Of a DNA stretch of 64,000 nucleotides, positions 21,734 to 33,132 are shown in pieces. A model generated the notes under the pieces. It saw only the letters and a list, made by a program, of their open reading frames with translations. It ran no database searches and was not told the DNA's origin. Location of the stretch: the NCBI RefSeq assembly GCF_904846715.1, contig NZ_CAJHBU010000007.1, forward strand, positions 1 to 64,000, read 5' to 3'. The stretch's first letter is position 1. Each line of letters begins with the position of its first letter. The stretch is from Psychrobacter vallis. Its GTDB lineage: Bacteria > Pseudomonadota > Gammaproteobacteria > Pseudomonadales > Moraxellaceae. Both the position numbers and the translations under genes were made by a program.

Positions 21734-22204
21734 TTACAGCTTCGCCGCCAGTTGATCTAACATGCTGGCATGTTTTTGCACATCGACTTTGTCTTGCAAA
21801 ATCTTTTCAGCACCAAGTACAGCCAGTTCAGCAACTTGGGCACGTAATGACTCACGCGCTTGATTGATCTCTTGGTCGATAGACGCTTGAGCTTGTTGAC
21901 GAATGCGCTCGCTTTCCACTTGGGCTTGAACTTTTGCATCTTCGACAAGTTGGTTAGCACTCTTGTTCGCTTGCTCGATGAGAGCAGCAGCTTTAGTCTT
22001 TGCAAGATCAAGCTCCTGCTGGACATCTTTCTCTGCGGTGGCTGCATCTGCTTTTGCTTTTTCTGCGGCATTCAGGCCTTCAGCAATTTTACGCTGACGC
22101 TCATTAATGGCACCAATAAGTGGTGGCCACACGAATTTCATGCAAAAAACCACAAATATTGCAAAAGCAATGGCTTGACCGACGAGGGTAAAATTGATAT
22201 TCAC
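21734..22204 (-). CDS. atpF: ATP synthase F0 subunit b
   Basis: Peripheral stalk. One N-terminal membrane helix ([23 protein letters not shown]) is followed by a long, charged coiled coil rich in Ala, Lys, Glu and Gln, ending in [20 protein letters not shown]. 156 residues, as in E. coli. Confidence 0.98.
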   Translation of the reverse strand: MNINFTLVGQAIAFAIFVVFCMKFVWPPLIGAINERQRKIAEGLNAAEKAKADAATAEKDVQQELDLAKTKAAALIEQANKSANQLVEDAKVQAQVESERIRQQAQASIDQEINQARESLRAQVAELAVLGAEKILQDKVDVQKHASMLDQLAAKL

Positions 22205-22321
22205 GTGATCACCTCTTTGTTAATGAAAAATCAGTTTCATTGATCATGTTTGGTAGTCAAATTTTGACTACATTTGATAGAAAAGACTTGAGTACCAAAC
22301 ATGTACAACTGAGCTTTCGTA

Positions 22322-22591
<270 letters not shown>

Positions 22592-22609
22592 TTATTGATA
22601 AGTGTCTAA

Positions 22610-24031
<1,422 letters not shown>

Positions 24032-24430
24032 CTAGCGTATATGCCACAACATCCAACTGTGACTAATTTGCATTACCATAAAACCGATAAACAACGCAGG
24101 CGCAGATAGGGGTTGTACGGTAATAAAAATTAGTGCAAATCCAAACACTGTCAATAGCCATTTGGCCATCTGACCGCGATATAGCTGGCGAACAATATGT
24201 TGGCGCGCGCGATATCCGGTAAACCAAAAAACAAAAAAAGCAAACACTGCTTGAGTGAGGAAACTGAGTAGTGCGCCAATGGCGGTGCTTTTTGCGACAG
24301 TAAGCTCACTATGCAACCATATCGTATCTATTATCCAAGCAATAATGATTAGGATAAACAATATCCATGCTTGACGTTTGATATAGATGCCAATTTTATC
24401 TTTTTGGGTGCGTTTGGCAGGCTTGGTCAT
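24032..24430 (-). CDS. atpI: ATP synthase subunit I
   Basis: A 132-residue membrane protein with four hydrophobic segments, a Lys/Arg-rich N-terminus (KPAKRTQKDK) and the position upstream of atpB expected for the AtpI assembly/c-ring helper. The segment AIGALLSFLTQAVFAFFVFWFTGYRAR resembles the AtpI core (GSLIAFLPNLYFA... in E. coli). Sequence is divergent, so context carries much of the call. Confidence 0.8.
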   Translation of the reverse strand: MTKPAKRTQKDKIGIYIKRQAWILFILIIIAWIIDTIWLHSELTVAKSTAIGALLSFLTQAVFAFFVFWFTGYRARQHIVRQLYRGQMAKWLLTVFGFALIFITVQPLSAPALFIGFMVMQISHSWMLWHIR

Positions 24431-24685
24431 CGGTATTCCTATAGCCTTGGACTACTGTATCATGCTTACGACACTTTTATCCATAAATGGTTTATTCTAT
24501 AGGTATTGACTTTTAACCAAAATAAAACGCTCTTTATTATAGGGAGCATAACGGGCATATGCAAGCATAATATTAAACCTATCAACTATTTAATATAAAA
24601 CATGCCTAGAACCAAACGATATACAGTTTCAAAATGTTTGGTTTTGGGCATTGTAAGATTTGTTTAGCAAGCCTTAGAGTTTATC

Positions 24686-25639
24686 CTATTTGCTATCAAT
24701 ACAGTTATTAATTTGCTGTGCCATACGTGTCCATCCTTCTACAAAGTCTTGACTGTCACTCATGTCTTCGACTTTTACCGTAGTGCGCACTGGCTGTAGC
24801 TTCGCCAACAGCCCTTTGGCTGGTTGACTTGAACTGACTAAGCACATCTGCTTGGCGGGGCGGTTGTCAGTAAACCAGCGTAACTGACTGGCTTTTGGCG
24901 AAATATGATGATCGGGGCTTAAGCTACCAGCCAACTGTATTTTTGCCGCACTTTCAATGTACTGATACGCATCATGATATGCCCAGTAAGGACGATTCTT
25001 TTGTGACGCTTGCTGTATCTGTGCGACCGCTTGATCCATACGTTGCGCAAATTTTTGAGCGTTGGCTTGGTAGGTCTCTTTGTACTCTGGATTGGCATGG
25101 CTGTGAATGACGGCCAATGCACGCGTAATGGCTTTGGCGTTTTCAGGATCAAGCCAAATATGCGGATCGAGCGTGCCTGCGATCGGTATACCCTTAACAT
25201 CACGAAGCGGATAACGATTAAAAGCCTTAAAGTCAAACAGGGCAATAGCATTTGGTGCCGTCTTCAAACTACCCGTCAGACTGTTTTCTAGGGAGTCACC
25301 AAACCAAACCACAAATTTGCTGTCTTTGATAGTTTTCATATCGTTGGGACTTATGCTGCCATGATGCCCGACATCACCAGCTTGTAAGATTTGATTGGCA
25401 GAAGGCGTGCCATCAGTTACAGCCTCACTCAGTAAAAACATCGGATGGTTGCTCACGCTAACGGTTGCTGCCTGTACGGGTAAAGAGGCAAACGAGCCAA
25501 GCATCATTAACATGCCTACCATTACGTATCGTGATCGCTTTAAGCGGATAAGTACGTTGTCAAAAAATGAAAGGTAAAAGGATTTTTGAGTGTATGGCTG
25601 CTGATGAGCGGATTTGTTAAGAGTGCGGTGAGCAATCAT
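24686..25639 (-). CDS. znuA: zinc ABC transporter substrate-binding protein
   Basis: Periplasmic zinc-binding protein of the ZnuABC importer. A hydrophobic signal segment (MVGMLMMLGSFASLPVQAA) lies only at about residues 40-58, so the true start may be downstream of the first ATG. Likely zinc ligands are His in SVSNHPM, DPHIWLDPENA and YHDAY. The His-rich loop found in E. coli ZnuA is missing. About 317 residues with the long N-terminus. It diverges from zur-znuCB across a Zur-like operator and is thus probably derepressed when zinc is low. Confidence 0.93.
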   Translation of the reverse strand: MIAHRTLNKSAHQQPYTQKSFYLSFFDNVLIRLKRSRYVMVGMLMMLGSFASLPVQAATVSVSNHPMFLLSEAVTDGTPSANQILQAGDVGHHGSISPNDMKTIKDSKFVVWFGDSLENSLTGSLKTAPNAIALFDFKAFNRYPLRDVKGIPIAGTLDPHIWLDPENAKAITRALAVIHSHANPEYKETYQANAQKFAQRMDQAVAQIQQASQKNRPYWAYHDAYQYIESAAKIQLAGSLSPDHHISPKASQLRWFTDNRPAKQMCLVSSSQPAKGLLAKLQPVRTTVKVEDMSDSQDFVEGWTRMAQQINNCIDSK

Positions 25640-25750
25640 GCGATGATAGTCCTATTAAACAGGTGTGCTGATATAAGTTGGTGTAATGCGCTTGCGCTAA
25701 CGTTATTGATGGTTCATTAAGTGATCATGAGGTTATTTTCTACCTTTAAT

Positions 25751-25767
25751 ATGTTATAGTATAACAT
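25751..25767. promoter_or_regulatory. Zur operator
   Basis: ATGTTATAGTATAACAT is a perfect 17-bp palindrome around a central G, in the divergent znuA/zur region. It closely fits the gammaproteobacterial Zur box (core TGTTATAnTATAACA). It would let Zur repress both znuA and zur-znuCB. Confidence 0.85.
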
Positions 25768-25858
25768 TAATAAGTGCTATGTTATTTTATTACTTACCTT
25801 TTTTTGCGCTTCACTTATACTATCTGGCGTTATAATGTCAATTTTAGGAGCTTGCGTC

Positions 25859-26392
25859 ATGTCTACTAACCCATCTGTCTGTGAGCATCTGCATGATGTT
25901 CAGCATTTTTCACCGCAAGATGTGACCGATCGGGTCGAGGCAGCAAAGGAGCAGTGCCGTGTGCAGGGGGTGCGTTTTACGCCGTTGCGCCAGCAAATAT
26001 ATGCGCTAGTATTGCAAGCGACCAAACCTGTGGGCGCATATGATTTGATCACTCAGTTGCAACAAGCTCGCTTGTCAGCCACAAATGAAGGTGCACAAGA
26101 ATCAGAAGAAAGCGCAAAAAATGTCGCGCCGCCGACGGTGTATCGCAGCTTGGAGTTTTTATTGGCAGAAGGTTTGATACATCAGCTGACATCCATCAAT
26201 GCCTATGTCCCTTGCTGCCATCCCCGCGCCCAGCATACCGCCGCATTTCTAATTTGTGCGCAGTGTCAGCGGGTACAAGAATGCAGCAGTGTACCGGTAC
26301 AAGAAATGATGAGCTTTGCCGAGCAAGATGTCGGATTTATCGTTGAGCGTAGCGTCATTGAGCTTAGTGGTCGTTGCCAAGCTTGCCAGTAA
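25859..26392 (+). CDS. zur: zinc uptake regulator Zur (Fur family)
   Basis: Zn-dependent repressor. HTH region (GVRFTPLRQQIYALVLQ, then APPTVYRSLEFLLAEGLIHQL) and Fur-type metal sites: H-rich stretch CCHPRAQHTAAFLIC with CAQCQRVQEC and a final C-x-x-C (CQACQ). The ATG at 25859 is preceded by AGGAG eight bases upstream and gives 177 residues; an upstream ATG at 25835 is less likely. A long Glu/Ser insertion (about residues 70-90) sits between the HTH helices. It heads a znuC-znuB set. Confidence 0.92.
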   Translation: MSTNPSVCEHLHDVQHFSPQDVTDRVEAAKEQCRVQGVRFTPLRQQIYALVLQATKPVGAYDLITQLQQARLSATNEGAQESEESAKNVAPPTVYRSLEFLLAEGLIHQLTSINAYVPCCHPRAQHTAAFLICAQCQRVQECSSVPVQEMMSFAEQDVGFIVERSVIELSGRCQACQ

Positions 26393-26394
26393 AA

Positions 26395-26502
26395 TATAGT
26401 CAAAGCATTTGTAAATTGGTACGGTGTTAACCTCGCTTGCTGTACAACGGTACTATCTGCGCTCGGTTGCCTTGTTCCAACTTTAAACTGCTTCGACTAT
26501 AG
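26395..26502. repeat. 108-bp dispersed element with TATAGTC inverted ends
   Basis: Left end TATAGTCAAAGCATTTG and right end AACTGCTTCGACTATAG are inverted repeats of one another with few mismatches. The inside, including CGCTTGCTGTACAACGG, differs from the core seen at 16.1 and 39.9 kb, so it is a variant family with the same TATAGTC ends. It lies between zur and znuC. Confidence 0.65.
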
Positions 26503-26592
26503 CGTCATTTTTTATGGGTATTGGGTAATGAGATTTTTATCCTTGCCTTCATTATTGCGTTTATCATTTACTCACTTATCAGTTGTCCTATC

Positions 26593-27390
26593 ATGAGCTT
26601 GTCTATTTCTCCGTCTGGTCAGTCAATCACTTCTGCTATCGATGACAGTGACCGTAACACTGCCCATCAGCTACTGAGCCTAAGCAATATCAGTTATCAC
26701 ATTGGGCAGCAACGCCTACTCTCGCATATTGATATTGATATCGCTGTCAATGAGACGGTCAGTCTTATCGGTCCCAATGGCGCTGGTAAATCAACGTTGG
26801 TTAAACTCATTTTAGGTTTGATTGCTCCGACTCAAGGTAGCCTCACGGCACATCAGCCTTTGCAGCTTGGCTATGTGCCGCAGCGCTTTACGATACCACC
26901 GATATTGCCATTACGTGTATGTGACTTATTGGCACAAGCAGATAAGAAACGCTTAACGCACGTGCAACGACAGTTTATCTTTGATAATTTGTCATTGACG
27001 CACTTGCTATCGCGGCAAATGCTGCATCTATCAGGTGGTGAAACGCAGAGAGTGTTATTGGCACGCGCCCTATTGAGCAAACCCAATTTGCTTATCTTAG
27101 ATGAGCCAATGCAAGGGCTCGACCCTGATACTGAGCTTTGGCTATATCAATTCATTGATGAGCTGCCTGACTTTTTGCGCTGTGCCATGTTGGTGGTGTC
27201 ACATGATTTGCATTGGGTGATGAAAGGCAGTCGGCGAGTTATTTGTCTGAATAAACACATTTGCTGTGAGGGGCAACCAAGCGAGCTTGCCATTAGCACG
27301 GAGTTTCAAAAGCTGTTTGGTCATCATTATGAGCAACCATATGTGCACCAACCGCATGCTTGTGAGCACCACGCACCAAGTGAGCTTTAA
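26593..27390 (+). CDS. znuC: zinc ABC transporter ATP-binding protein
   Basis: Cytoplasmic ATPase of the zinc importer. Walker A GPNGAGKSTLVKLILG, Q-loop LGYVPQRF, ABC signature LSGGETQRVLLARAL, Walker B LLILDEPMQGLD and switch His in VVSHDLHWV. The frame is open upstream to a TTG at 26521, but the hydrophobic extra residues do not fit this family, so the ATG at 26593 (MSLSISPSG) is preferred (265 residues); no strong ribosome binding site supports either. The C-terminus is His-rich (HHYEQPYVHQPHACEHH), perhaps a zinc-binding tail. Confidence 0.93.
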   Translation: MSLSISPSGQSITSAIDDSDRNTAHQLLSLSNISYHIGQQRLLSHIDIDIAVNETVSLIGPNGAGKSTLVKLILGLIAPTQGSLTAHQPLQLGYVPQRFTIPPILPLRVCDLLAQADKKRLTHVQRQFIFDNLSLTHLLSRQMLHLSGGETQRVLLARALLSKPNLLILDEPMQGLDPDTELWLYQFIDELPDFLRCAMLVVSHDLHWVMKGSRRVICLNKHICCEGQPSELAISTEFQKLFGHHYEQPYVHQPHACEHHAPSEL

Positions 27391-27505
27391 CGATAATAAG
27401 ATTGATCATAAATAAAAAAATATAACCCTTACAATGCATTAAAGCTGAAGTTATTCAACATAAAAACAGCTTTTGGTCTCTATAAAACTTTTACGGATAT
27501 TTGTT

Positions 27506-28324
27506 ATGACTGCTTGGTTAGCCATCATTGCCCCTGCTTGGATCGCTGGCAGTATTTTAGCGCTACTATCAGCACCCTTGGGTTGTTTGGTATTGTGGCG
27601 ACGCATGGCATTTTTTGCCGATGCCTTGGCACATGGCACGTTACTTGGCGTCGCGTTGGCAGCATGGTGGCAGTTACCGACAGGCATTGGTATCGCCATG
27701 GTGAGCATCGCTGTGGTATTGGGACTGGTATTTATGGATGATGAGCGTCTGCCAGCTGATGCCGTACTGGCTGTCGTTGCCGTATCATTACTTTGTTTGG
27801 GTCTATTGGCCTTAACCCAATTGACTGATCAACAAGCCAACGTATTGGGGTTTTTATTCGGTAATCTGCTTGAGCTTGATTGGGCGGATTTGCCTTTACT
27901 TGCTGGTAGTGTACTGGTTGGATTGGGATTGCTTGCCTATATATGGCCCGCACAAGTCAAACTTGCCACTCATGAAGCGCTGGCACGTATTCAGGGTATC
28001 AACCCGACACGCCAGCGGCTATTTTTTATGGGAGTATTGGCAGGATTTTGTGCAATCGCCTTGCAAGCTGTCGGCAGTTTACTCATCAGTGGCTTATTGG
28101 TATTACCCGCGCTAACAGCACGTCTGTGGTCAAAATCGCCAAAACAAATGGTCGTTATATCGCTACTTATCGCACAGCTTGGCGTCACCTTAGGCGTTTG
28201 GGGCAGTATTTGGCTCGATATCCAAACTGGACTCTCTATCGTTTTGATATTAGCAATTTTATTTTTTGTCGCATTTATATTTTCAAAAATAATAGCCACA
28301 AAATTTTGGTCAGCACGCCATTAG
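27506..28324 (+). CDS. znuB: zinc ABC transporter permease
   Basis: Polytopic permease of the ABC-3 family with eight or so membrane segments. SAPLGCLVLWRRMAFFADALAHGTLLGVALA (in parts) and DLLLAGSVLVGLGLL-like repeats match ZnuB. The frame opens at a TTG at 27473, but the ATG at 27506 gives the normal N-terminus (MTAWLAIIAPAWIAGS) and 272 residues. It lies 115 bp after znuC and completes the Zur-controlled set. Confidence 0.93.
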   Translation: MTAWLAIIAPAWIAGSILALLSAPLGCLVLWRRMAFFADALAHGTLLGVALAAWWQLPTGIGIAMVSIAVVLGLVFMDDERLPADAVLAVVAVSLLCLGLLALTQLTDQQANVLGFLFGNLLELDWADLPLLAGSVLVGLGLLAYIWPAQVKLATHEALARIQGINPTRQRLFFMGVLAGFCAIALQAVGSLLISGLLVLPALTARLWSKSPKQMVVISLLIAQLGVTLGVWGSIWLDIQTGLSIVLILAILFFVAFIFSKIIATKFWSARH

Positions 28325-28589
28325 CTGTCTCATGTGATGGGCTAGATAACTGCTTTTCTGTGCTGCCTTATCCAACTTTATTTCATCAATATTGCTAGAG
28401 CTTTTATTCGCTTTGTGTTATAAAATTGCCCTAATGCTATTGGCACTGATGAACTACTATCGTACATGGTGTGAGTCGACAACAGTACTAATATAGTAGC
28501 AGTAAGCGGTAAAAAAATGAGTAGTCGTCCGTCTATCCATACTCGTTCTAGCAACATCAATTGTTTTAATTCGATGAGGGACTCACCCA

Positions 28590-29426
28590 ATGCTAAGCTA
28601 TCCTGTCAATCAAATCAGCACTCCCGATGCGCAGTTAAACATATTACAAATTACGGATTTGCATTTATCGACGGCCTTTACTTCTATTACAGATGACAAT
28701 AGTGATGAAATGCTTTGTCAGCAATGTTTTGAGACGGCGCTACAGCAAGCATTGCGGGCAGATATTCGCTGTGATTTGATTATTGTGACTGGTGATTTAG
28801 TAAGTAAGGTTCAGCCTGCTATCTACGATTATATTTTTGAGGTATTACAAGCGACCAATATTCCTTTTGTTTGTATTGCTGGTAATCATGACGTGACGGA
28901 TGAGATGGACAGTCATCTGCCTTTTTTTCAACGCGAACTGATTGCTCAACCTGCTGATGCACGCTTATTAAGCCGCCATATGATTGAGACGGATAATTGG
29001 CAACTGTTGTTATTGGATTCATCGATCACTGGTAAAGTGGCAGGTGAAATCACGCTTACCGATGTTGACTGGTTGCGTGAGAAACTCAGTACTTGTGATA
29101 AACCTGCCCTGATTGCCTTGCATCATCATGTGATACCAGTAGACTCTGAGTGGATTGATAACCATATGGCAGAGAACGCTGAGACTTTTTGGGAGCAGAT
29201 GGCGGCGTTTGCACATTTAAAAGTGATTATCAGCGGTCATACTCACCAAGAGCAAGTTCGCCATCGTCAAGGTGTTACCGTCTATAGCACGCCCTCTACT
29301 TGCTATCAGTTCAAACCTTATGAAGATGACTTTTCTTACGATAAAAACGCGCGCCCCGGTTACCGTTGGTTGCAATTAGCCAACAATGGAACGGTTGCAA
29401 GCTGGGTTGAAAGACTAGATACTTAA
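28590..29426 (+). CDS. cpdA: 3',5'-cyclic-AMP phosphodiesterase
   Basis: Metallophosphoesterase that hydrolyses cAMP. The five metal motifs are in order: QITDLHL, VTGDLV, IAGNHDVTDEM, LHHHVIP and ISGHTHQEQ. The 278-residue length and the STPSTCYQFKP segment are typical of class III phosphodiesterase CpdA. Nearest neighbours are on the same strand but unrelated, so it is probably monocistronic. Confidence 0.9.
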   Translation: MLSYPVNQISTPDAQLNILQITDLHLSTAFTSITDDNSDEMLCQQCFETALQQALRADIRCDLIIVTGDLVSKVQPAIYDYIFEVLQATNIPFVCIAGNHDVTDEMDSHLPFFQRELIAQPADARLLSRHMIETDNWQLLLLDSSITGKVAGEITLTDVDWLREKLSTCDKPALIALHHHVIPVDSEWIDNHMAENAETFWEQMAAFAHLKVIISGHTHQEQVRHRQGVTVYSTPSTCYQFKPYEDDFSYDKNARPGYRWLQLANNGTVASWVERLDT

Positions 29427-29937
29427 TGCCCAGATTTATTGGCGAAAACTTAAATTTTTTGGTAAAAAAAATAATACCAGCCTTTATCTTCTGGGCTTTG
29501 AGCAGATATTTTTTGATGCTATACAAACGAGCTATTAGAGTAAAAATACTGGCATTGTGAAAAATCGCTTCATTATTATTGAAAACAATGATACAACTTA
29601 GACAATTAGCAAAGACCGCATTATGTTTGATATTAAGCAGAACTATAATAGCGAGAATGGCTACATGGATCATAAGCTGAGTTTTTATCGTTAGTGATTT
29701 GTCGCATTATTTAGACAGTACCATTTAAATAAAAATATGTATGACCATATATCTGACCATCGACATATCGATGTAAGTACATCAAAGTACCGTATTATTA
29801 AATCCGCTGTGTTATTTGTGTCACTAGGTGGTAAAACGTTTTATAAAGGGACAAGTTATAGCGTTTGTAAAATTAATAGCGTCTTGTCTTTTGATACGTC
29901 GTTTTATTGAATTAATTTGAAAAAGTAGGATACCCAT
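29427..29937. other. AT-rich intergenic region upstream of dksA
   Basis: About 510 bp with no gene supported. A 58-codon ORF from 29736 lacks a ribosome binding site. The dksA promoter(s) presumably lie here; a TATCCCATATG-like start region with a weak AAGTAGGA ribosome binding site precedes dksA. Confidence 0.4.
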
Positions 29938-30375
29938 ATGAGCACCCTGACCACGAATCCGAGTGAAGTTAAGTTTACTCCTTATGTGCCTGCCGAAGAC
30001 GAAGAATACATGTCTGATGCACAGCTAGAGCACTTTAAGGCTATTTTATTGGACTGGAAAAGCCAACTGATTGGCGAAGCGGATCGTACGAAGACTTATA
30101 TCCAAGATGAATCCAGTGCCATGCCGGATATCAACGATCGTGCCACGCAAGAAGAAGAGTTTGCATTGGCTTTGCGTACGCGTGACCGTGAACGTAAACT
30201 CATCCGTAAAATCGACAAATCCATGTCAGAAATCGAGAATGAAGACTATGGATTTTGTGAGACTTGCGGTGTAGAGATTGGTCTGCGTCGCCTCGAAGCG
30301 CGCCCAACCGCGACGCAATGTATTGACTGCAAAACACTGTCTGAAATTAAAGAACGTCAAAACCAAGGCGCTTAA
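29938..30375 (+). CDS. dksA: RNA polymerase-binding transcription factor DksA
   Basis: Binds the secondary channel of RNA polymerase and, with ppGpp, switches off rRNA and switches on amino acid promoters. The coiled coil carries the tip residues D-x-x-D-x-A (MPDINDRATQEEE), and the zinc-finger C-x-x-C...C-x-x-C is CETCG...CIDC. 145 residues, close to the 151 of E. coli. gluQRS follows, as it does in many gammaproteobacteria. Confidence 0.97.
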   Translation: MSTLTTNPSEVKFTPYVPAEDEEYMSDAQLEHFKAILLDWKSQLIGEADRTKTYIQDESSAMPDINDRATQEEEFALALRTRDRERKLIRKIDKSMSEIENEDYGFCETCGVEIGLRRLEARPTATQCIDCKTLSEIKERQNQGA

Positions 30376-30406
30376 ACCAAATATCATTAATGTAAATATA
30401 AGTACG

Positions 30407-30428
30407 AGCGACCATATCATTGGTCGCT
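30407..30428 (+). terminator. weak hairpin after dksA
   Basis: AGCGACCA-tatcat-TGGTCGCT is an 8-bp stem, but the following tract (TGCTGCGTTTT) has few T's directly after the stem, so it may be only a partial terminator. Confidence 0.4.
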
Positions 30429-30616
30429 TGCTGCGTTTTAGATGGCTGGTTTTTTAGTCAATGCATCATGCCTGATACAGACTTTCAAACTTACTCACAT
30501 TGATTTGACTAACAAAACACCTCATTTCACAAATATCTTTTTACGAAGATATTTATTATTCTATCTCCTATCTTTTCTACTGATAATTTCCTACTTTGAA
30601 AACCAACCCTACTCCT

Positions 30617-31558
30617 ATGCCCAATTCAGTCGTACCAGCAAAGCCCATTGGTCGCTTTGCCCCCTCACCCACTGGTGAATTGCATCTTGGCTCATTGACG
30701 ACCGCCCTTGCCAGCTTTTGCCACATAAAATCAATAGATGGCAAATGGCTACTGCGTATCGAAGATACAGACACTGAACGCTGTGATCGGCAGTTCACTG
30801 AGCAGATTTTGATAGACTTAGAGGCACTTGGGTTACACTGGGATGGCGATGTTATTTATCAATCTGAGCGGATTGATATTTACAATGATTACTTGTCCTC
30901 AGCCCTACGTCCACTAACTTACGGTTGCCAGTGCTCACGTAAAGATTTAGAGCAATATTGGGCACAAGAAATGCCAGACAAAACTTACGAAGATGCCAGC
31001 CAATTACAGCCTCCTAGACAACGTTATCCACGCTGCTGTGTCAAAGCTGACCTTAATAGACAGCAACATAAGCTACGCATACAGCTACCAGAATATAGCA
31101 TTGGTTTTAACGATGGTATTCAGGGATTACAATGGGATAACCCTCAGCAGACATTAGGCGATATGGTGGTTCGCCGTCAAGATGGCATGATTAATTATAT
31201 ATTGGCGGCCAGCCTCGATGATGGCTTACAACAAATCACTCATATCATGCGCGGTTTGGATATCTTACCCATGACCACGGCGCAAATCAGTATCATGCAT
31301 GCCGCTCACTTGCCAGCTATCGATCATTGGTATCATTTGCCATTAATATGTCATCCTGATGGGCAAAAGCTCTCCAAGCAAAATCTGGCTCAGCCCATTG
31401 ATACGCGTGACCCAAGCCAGCTCATCACTGTTGCCTTGCAACTATTACAGCAACCAGCCGTCGATAGAGATACACCCACCAATATGCTCAAGCAAGCCAT
31501 CGCTCAATGGGACAACACGCCGCTACAAGGCAAGCAACAACTGCATCTGCCCAAATAA
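30617..31558 (+). CDS. gluQ: glutamyl-Q tRNA(Asp) synthetase
   Basis: Activates glutamate and attaches it to queuosine at position 34 of tRNA(Asp). It is a shortened GluRS-like catalytic domain: [20 protein letters not shown] holds the HIGH-type motif (HLGS), and [11 protein letters not shown] is the KMSKS-type motif. A zinc site is suggested by CQCSRKD and PRCCV. It lacks the anticodon-binding half, as expected. The frame opens at a TTG at 30596; the ATG at 30617 (313 residues) is the better start. Confidence 0.93.
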   Translation: MPNSVVPAKPIGRFAPSPTGELHLGSLTTALASFCHIKSIDGKWLLRIEDTDTERCDRQFTEQILIDLEALGLHWDGDVIYQSERIDIYNDYLSSALRPLTYGCQCSRKDLEQYWAQEMPDKTYEDASQLQPPRQRYPRCCVKADLNRQQHKLRIQLPEYSIGFNDGIQGLQWDNPQQTLGDMVVRRQDGMINYILAASLDDGLQQITHIMRGLDILPMTTAQISIMHAAHLPAIDHWYHLPLICHPDGQKLSKQNLAQPIDTRDPSQLITVALQLLQQPAVDRDTPTNMLKQAIAQWDNTPLQGKQQLHLPK

Positions 31559-31582
31559 TGCTTTGTCTCACGAATAACAACC

Positions 31583-31616
31583 AAAAAGCGCCACTACGCT
31601 AATAGTGACGCTTTTA
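31583..31616. terminator. bidirectional terminator
   Basis: AAAAAGCGCCACTA and TAGTGACGCTTTT form a stem with one mismatch and A/T tracts at both ends. It serves gluQ and the convergent ftsW. Confidence 0.75.
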
Positions 31617-31670
31617 AACGTAAAAAATGATAGACGTTGTTCTTCAAAATACTTAATAGCATAAAACCTA

Positions 31671-32867
31671 TCAATAATAACGGCACTGACTCTTTTCTAT
31701 CTCAGGGCTTTCTTTATAGATTTTTAGCAAAAGCGCCACCATTACCAAGCTAATCAGCATAGAAGAACCCCCATAACTAAAGAATGGCATGGTCAAACCT
31801 TTGGTCGGAATCGCACCCATATTCATCGCTGCATTAATAATCGTCTGAGCAATGAACACCACGCCAATACCAAAAGCTGTATAGCTCATACGCATTTGCC
31901 GACGTTTTAGAGCATTATAACTGATACGCATGGCACTACCGATAATCAGTGCTTCGAGTACCAAAACCATGGTGACCCCAACAAACCCCAGCTCTTCACC
32001 AGTGATTGCCAATAAAAAATCGGTATGAGCCTCTGGTAAATGCGACAGTTTCTGCACGCTTTCACCATAACCCACACCCGTCAACTGTCCGCGACCAAAA
32101 GCAATCAAACTGCGCGCTAATTGATAGTCCGTGTCTTGCACGTCATCAAACGGATCCATAAATGACATCACACGCACCAAGCGATACTGTGCCGTCGTTA
32201 CCATTAACACAGCCCCACCAATGGCCGCCGCGCCCAATGCTAAAAAATGCTTATAAGGCGCACCAGCGATATAAAAAATCGCAAAGATGGTGCCCAAAAT
32301 AACGACGAAGGAGCCAAAATCCGGCTGTGATAATAGCAGGATGGTGATTAACGCCACCACCAACATGATGCGCAAAAAGCCATCTAGGCCGTTACGAACC
32401 TCAAAAGAGCGACGCACCACAAAGTCCGATACAAAGACAATCATGACCAGCTTGGCTAGCTCCGCCACCTGAAAATTAAACACACCCAAATTCAGCCAGC
32501 GTTTAGAACCATTAATCGGTGCACTAAACAGCGTTGCCACTAGCAATATGCCCGTAATACCCAATAAAATAAACTGAGTTTCAGTCTTATATAATGTTCG
32601 CAAAGACACACCATAATAAGGTAGGGCAGCAACCATCAGACCAATCGTCATATATAGCAACTGGTTTTTAAAAAAGTACAGCTCTGTCATACCGCGACTG
32701 AGTGCAAAAGGAATAGAAGCAGAAGCCACCATCAACAGACTCAACACCAGCATACAGCCGACGCTTGATAGTAAAATGGCGCGTGCTGACGGCATAGAAA
32801 GAACACCATCTGAGCCAGAGGCTTGCTTGGATTGGGAAGAGCTGCGAAAAAAAGAAGAGAGCGCCAT
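31671..32867 (-). CDS. ftsW: peptidoglycan glycosyltransferase FtsW
   Basis: SEDS-family polymerase of septal peptidoglycan, working with FtsI at the divisome. About ten membrane segments; signature residues occur in NLGVFNFQVAELAKL, SQPDFGSFVV, LPEAHTDFLLAITGEELG and GLTMPFFSYGGSSM. The frame opens at 32918, but the ATG at 32867 (MALSSFFRSSSQS; 398 residues) is preferred. It follows murD by 265 bp. In most gammaproteobacteria murG comes next; here the neighbour is the convergent gluQ, so the dcw cluster is broken here. Confidence 0.93.
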   Translation of the reverse strand: MALSSFFRSSSQSKQASGSDGVLSMPSARAILLSSVGCMLVLSLLMVASASIPFALSRGMTELYFFKNQLLYMTIGLMVAALPYYGVSLRTLYKTETQFILLGITGILLVATLFSAPINGSKRWLNLGVFNFQVAELAKLVMIVFVSDFVVRRSFEVRNGLDGFLRIMLVVALITILLLSQPDFGSFVVILGTIFAIFYIAGAPYKHFLALGAAAIGGAVLMVTTAQYRLVRVMSFMDPFDDVQDTDYQLARSLIAFGRGQLTGVGYGESVQKLSHLPEAHTDFLLAITGEELGFVGVTMVLVLEALIIGSAMRISYNALKRRQMRMSYTAFGIGVVFIAQTIINAAMNMGAIPTKGLTMPFFSYGGSSMLISLVMVALLLKIYKESPEIEKSQCRYY

Positions 32868-33132
32868 AATTTTATATACACTAACGAACGAAAAAACACG
32901 GCGTCTATTAAACGCCACCGTTTGAAAAAAGAAAGTAGATCGTACTAGTTTGGCTTAATTGATGACATGCCTTAGATAGATCGAGCCAATGACACGATAT
33001 GCTCCTCGACTGCCTAATCATGATTGACAGTAGCAGCAATCTATAAGCAAAACAATCATTTATCAAGAAAACGCTGAATACGTTTAAATACTCATGGAAA
33101 TGCCGCTAGAACATGCTTTGCTATTAAGGCGT

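Noticed and set aside
24600-24655. Inverted repeat ACCAAAC/GTTTGGT as znuA terminator
   Set aside because: The stem exists but no T-run follows on the znuA strand.
29736-29912. 58-codon ORF upstream of dksA
   Set aside because: No ribosome binding site, odd composition, and it fills the region where the dksA promoter should be.
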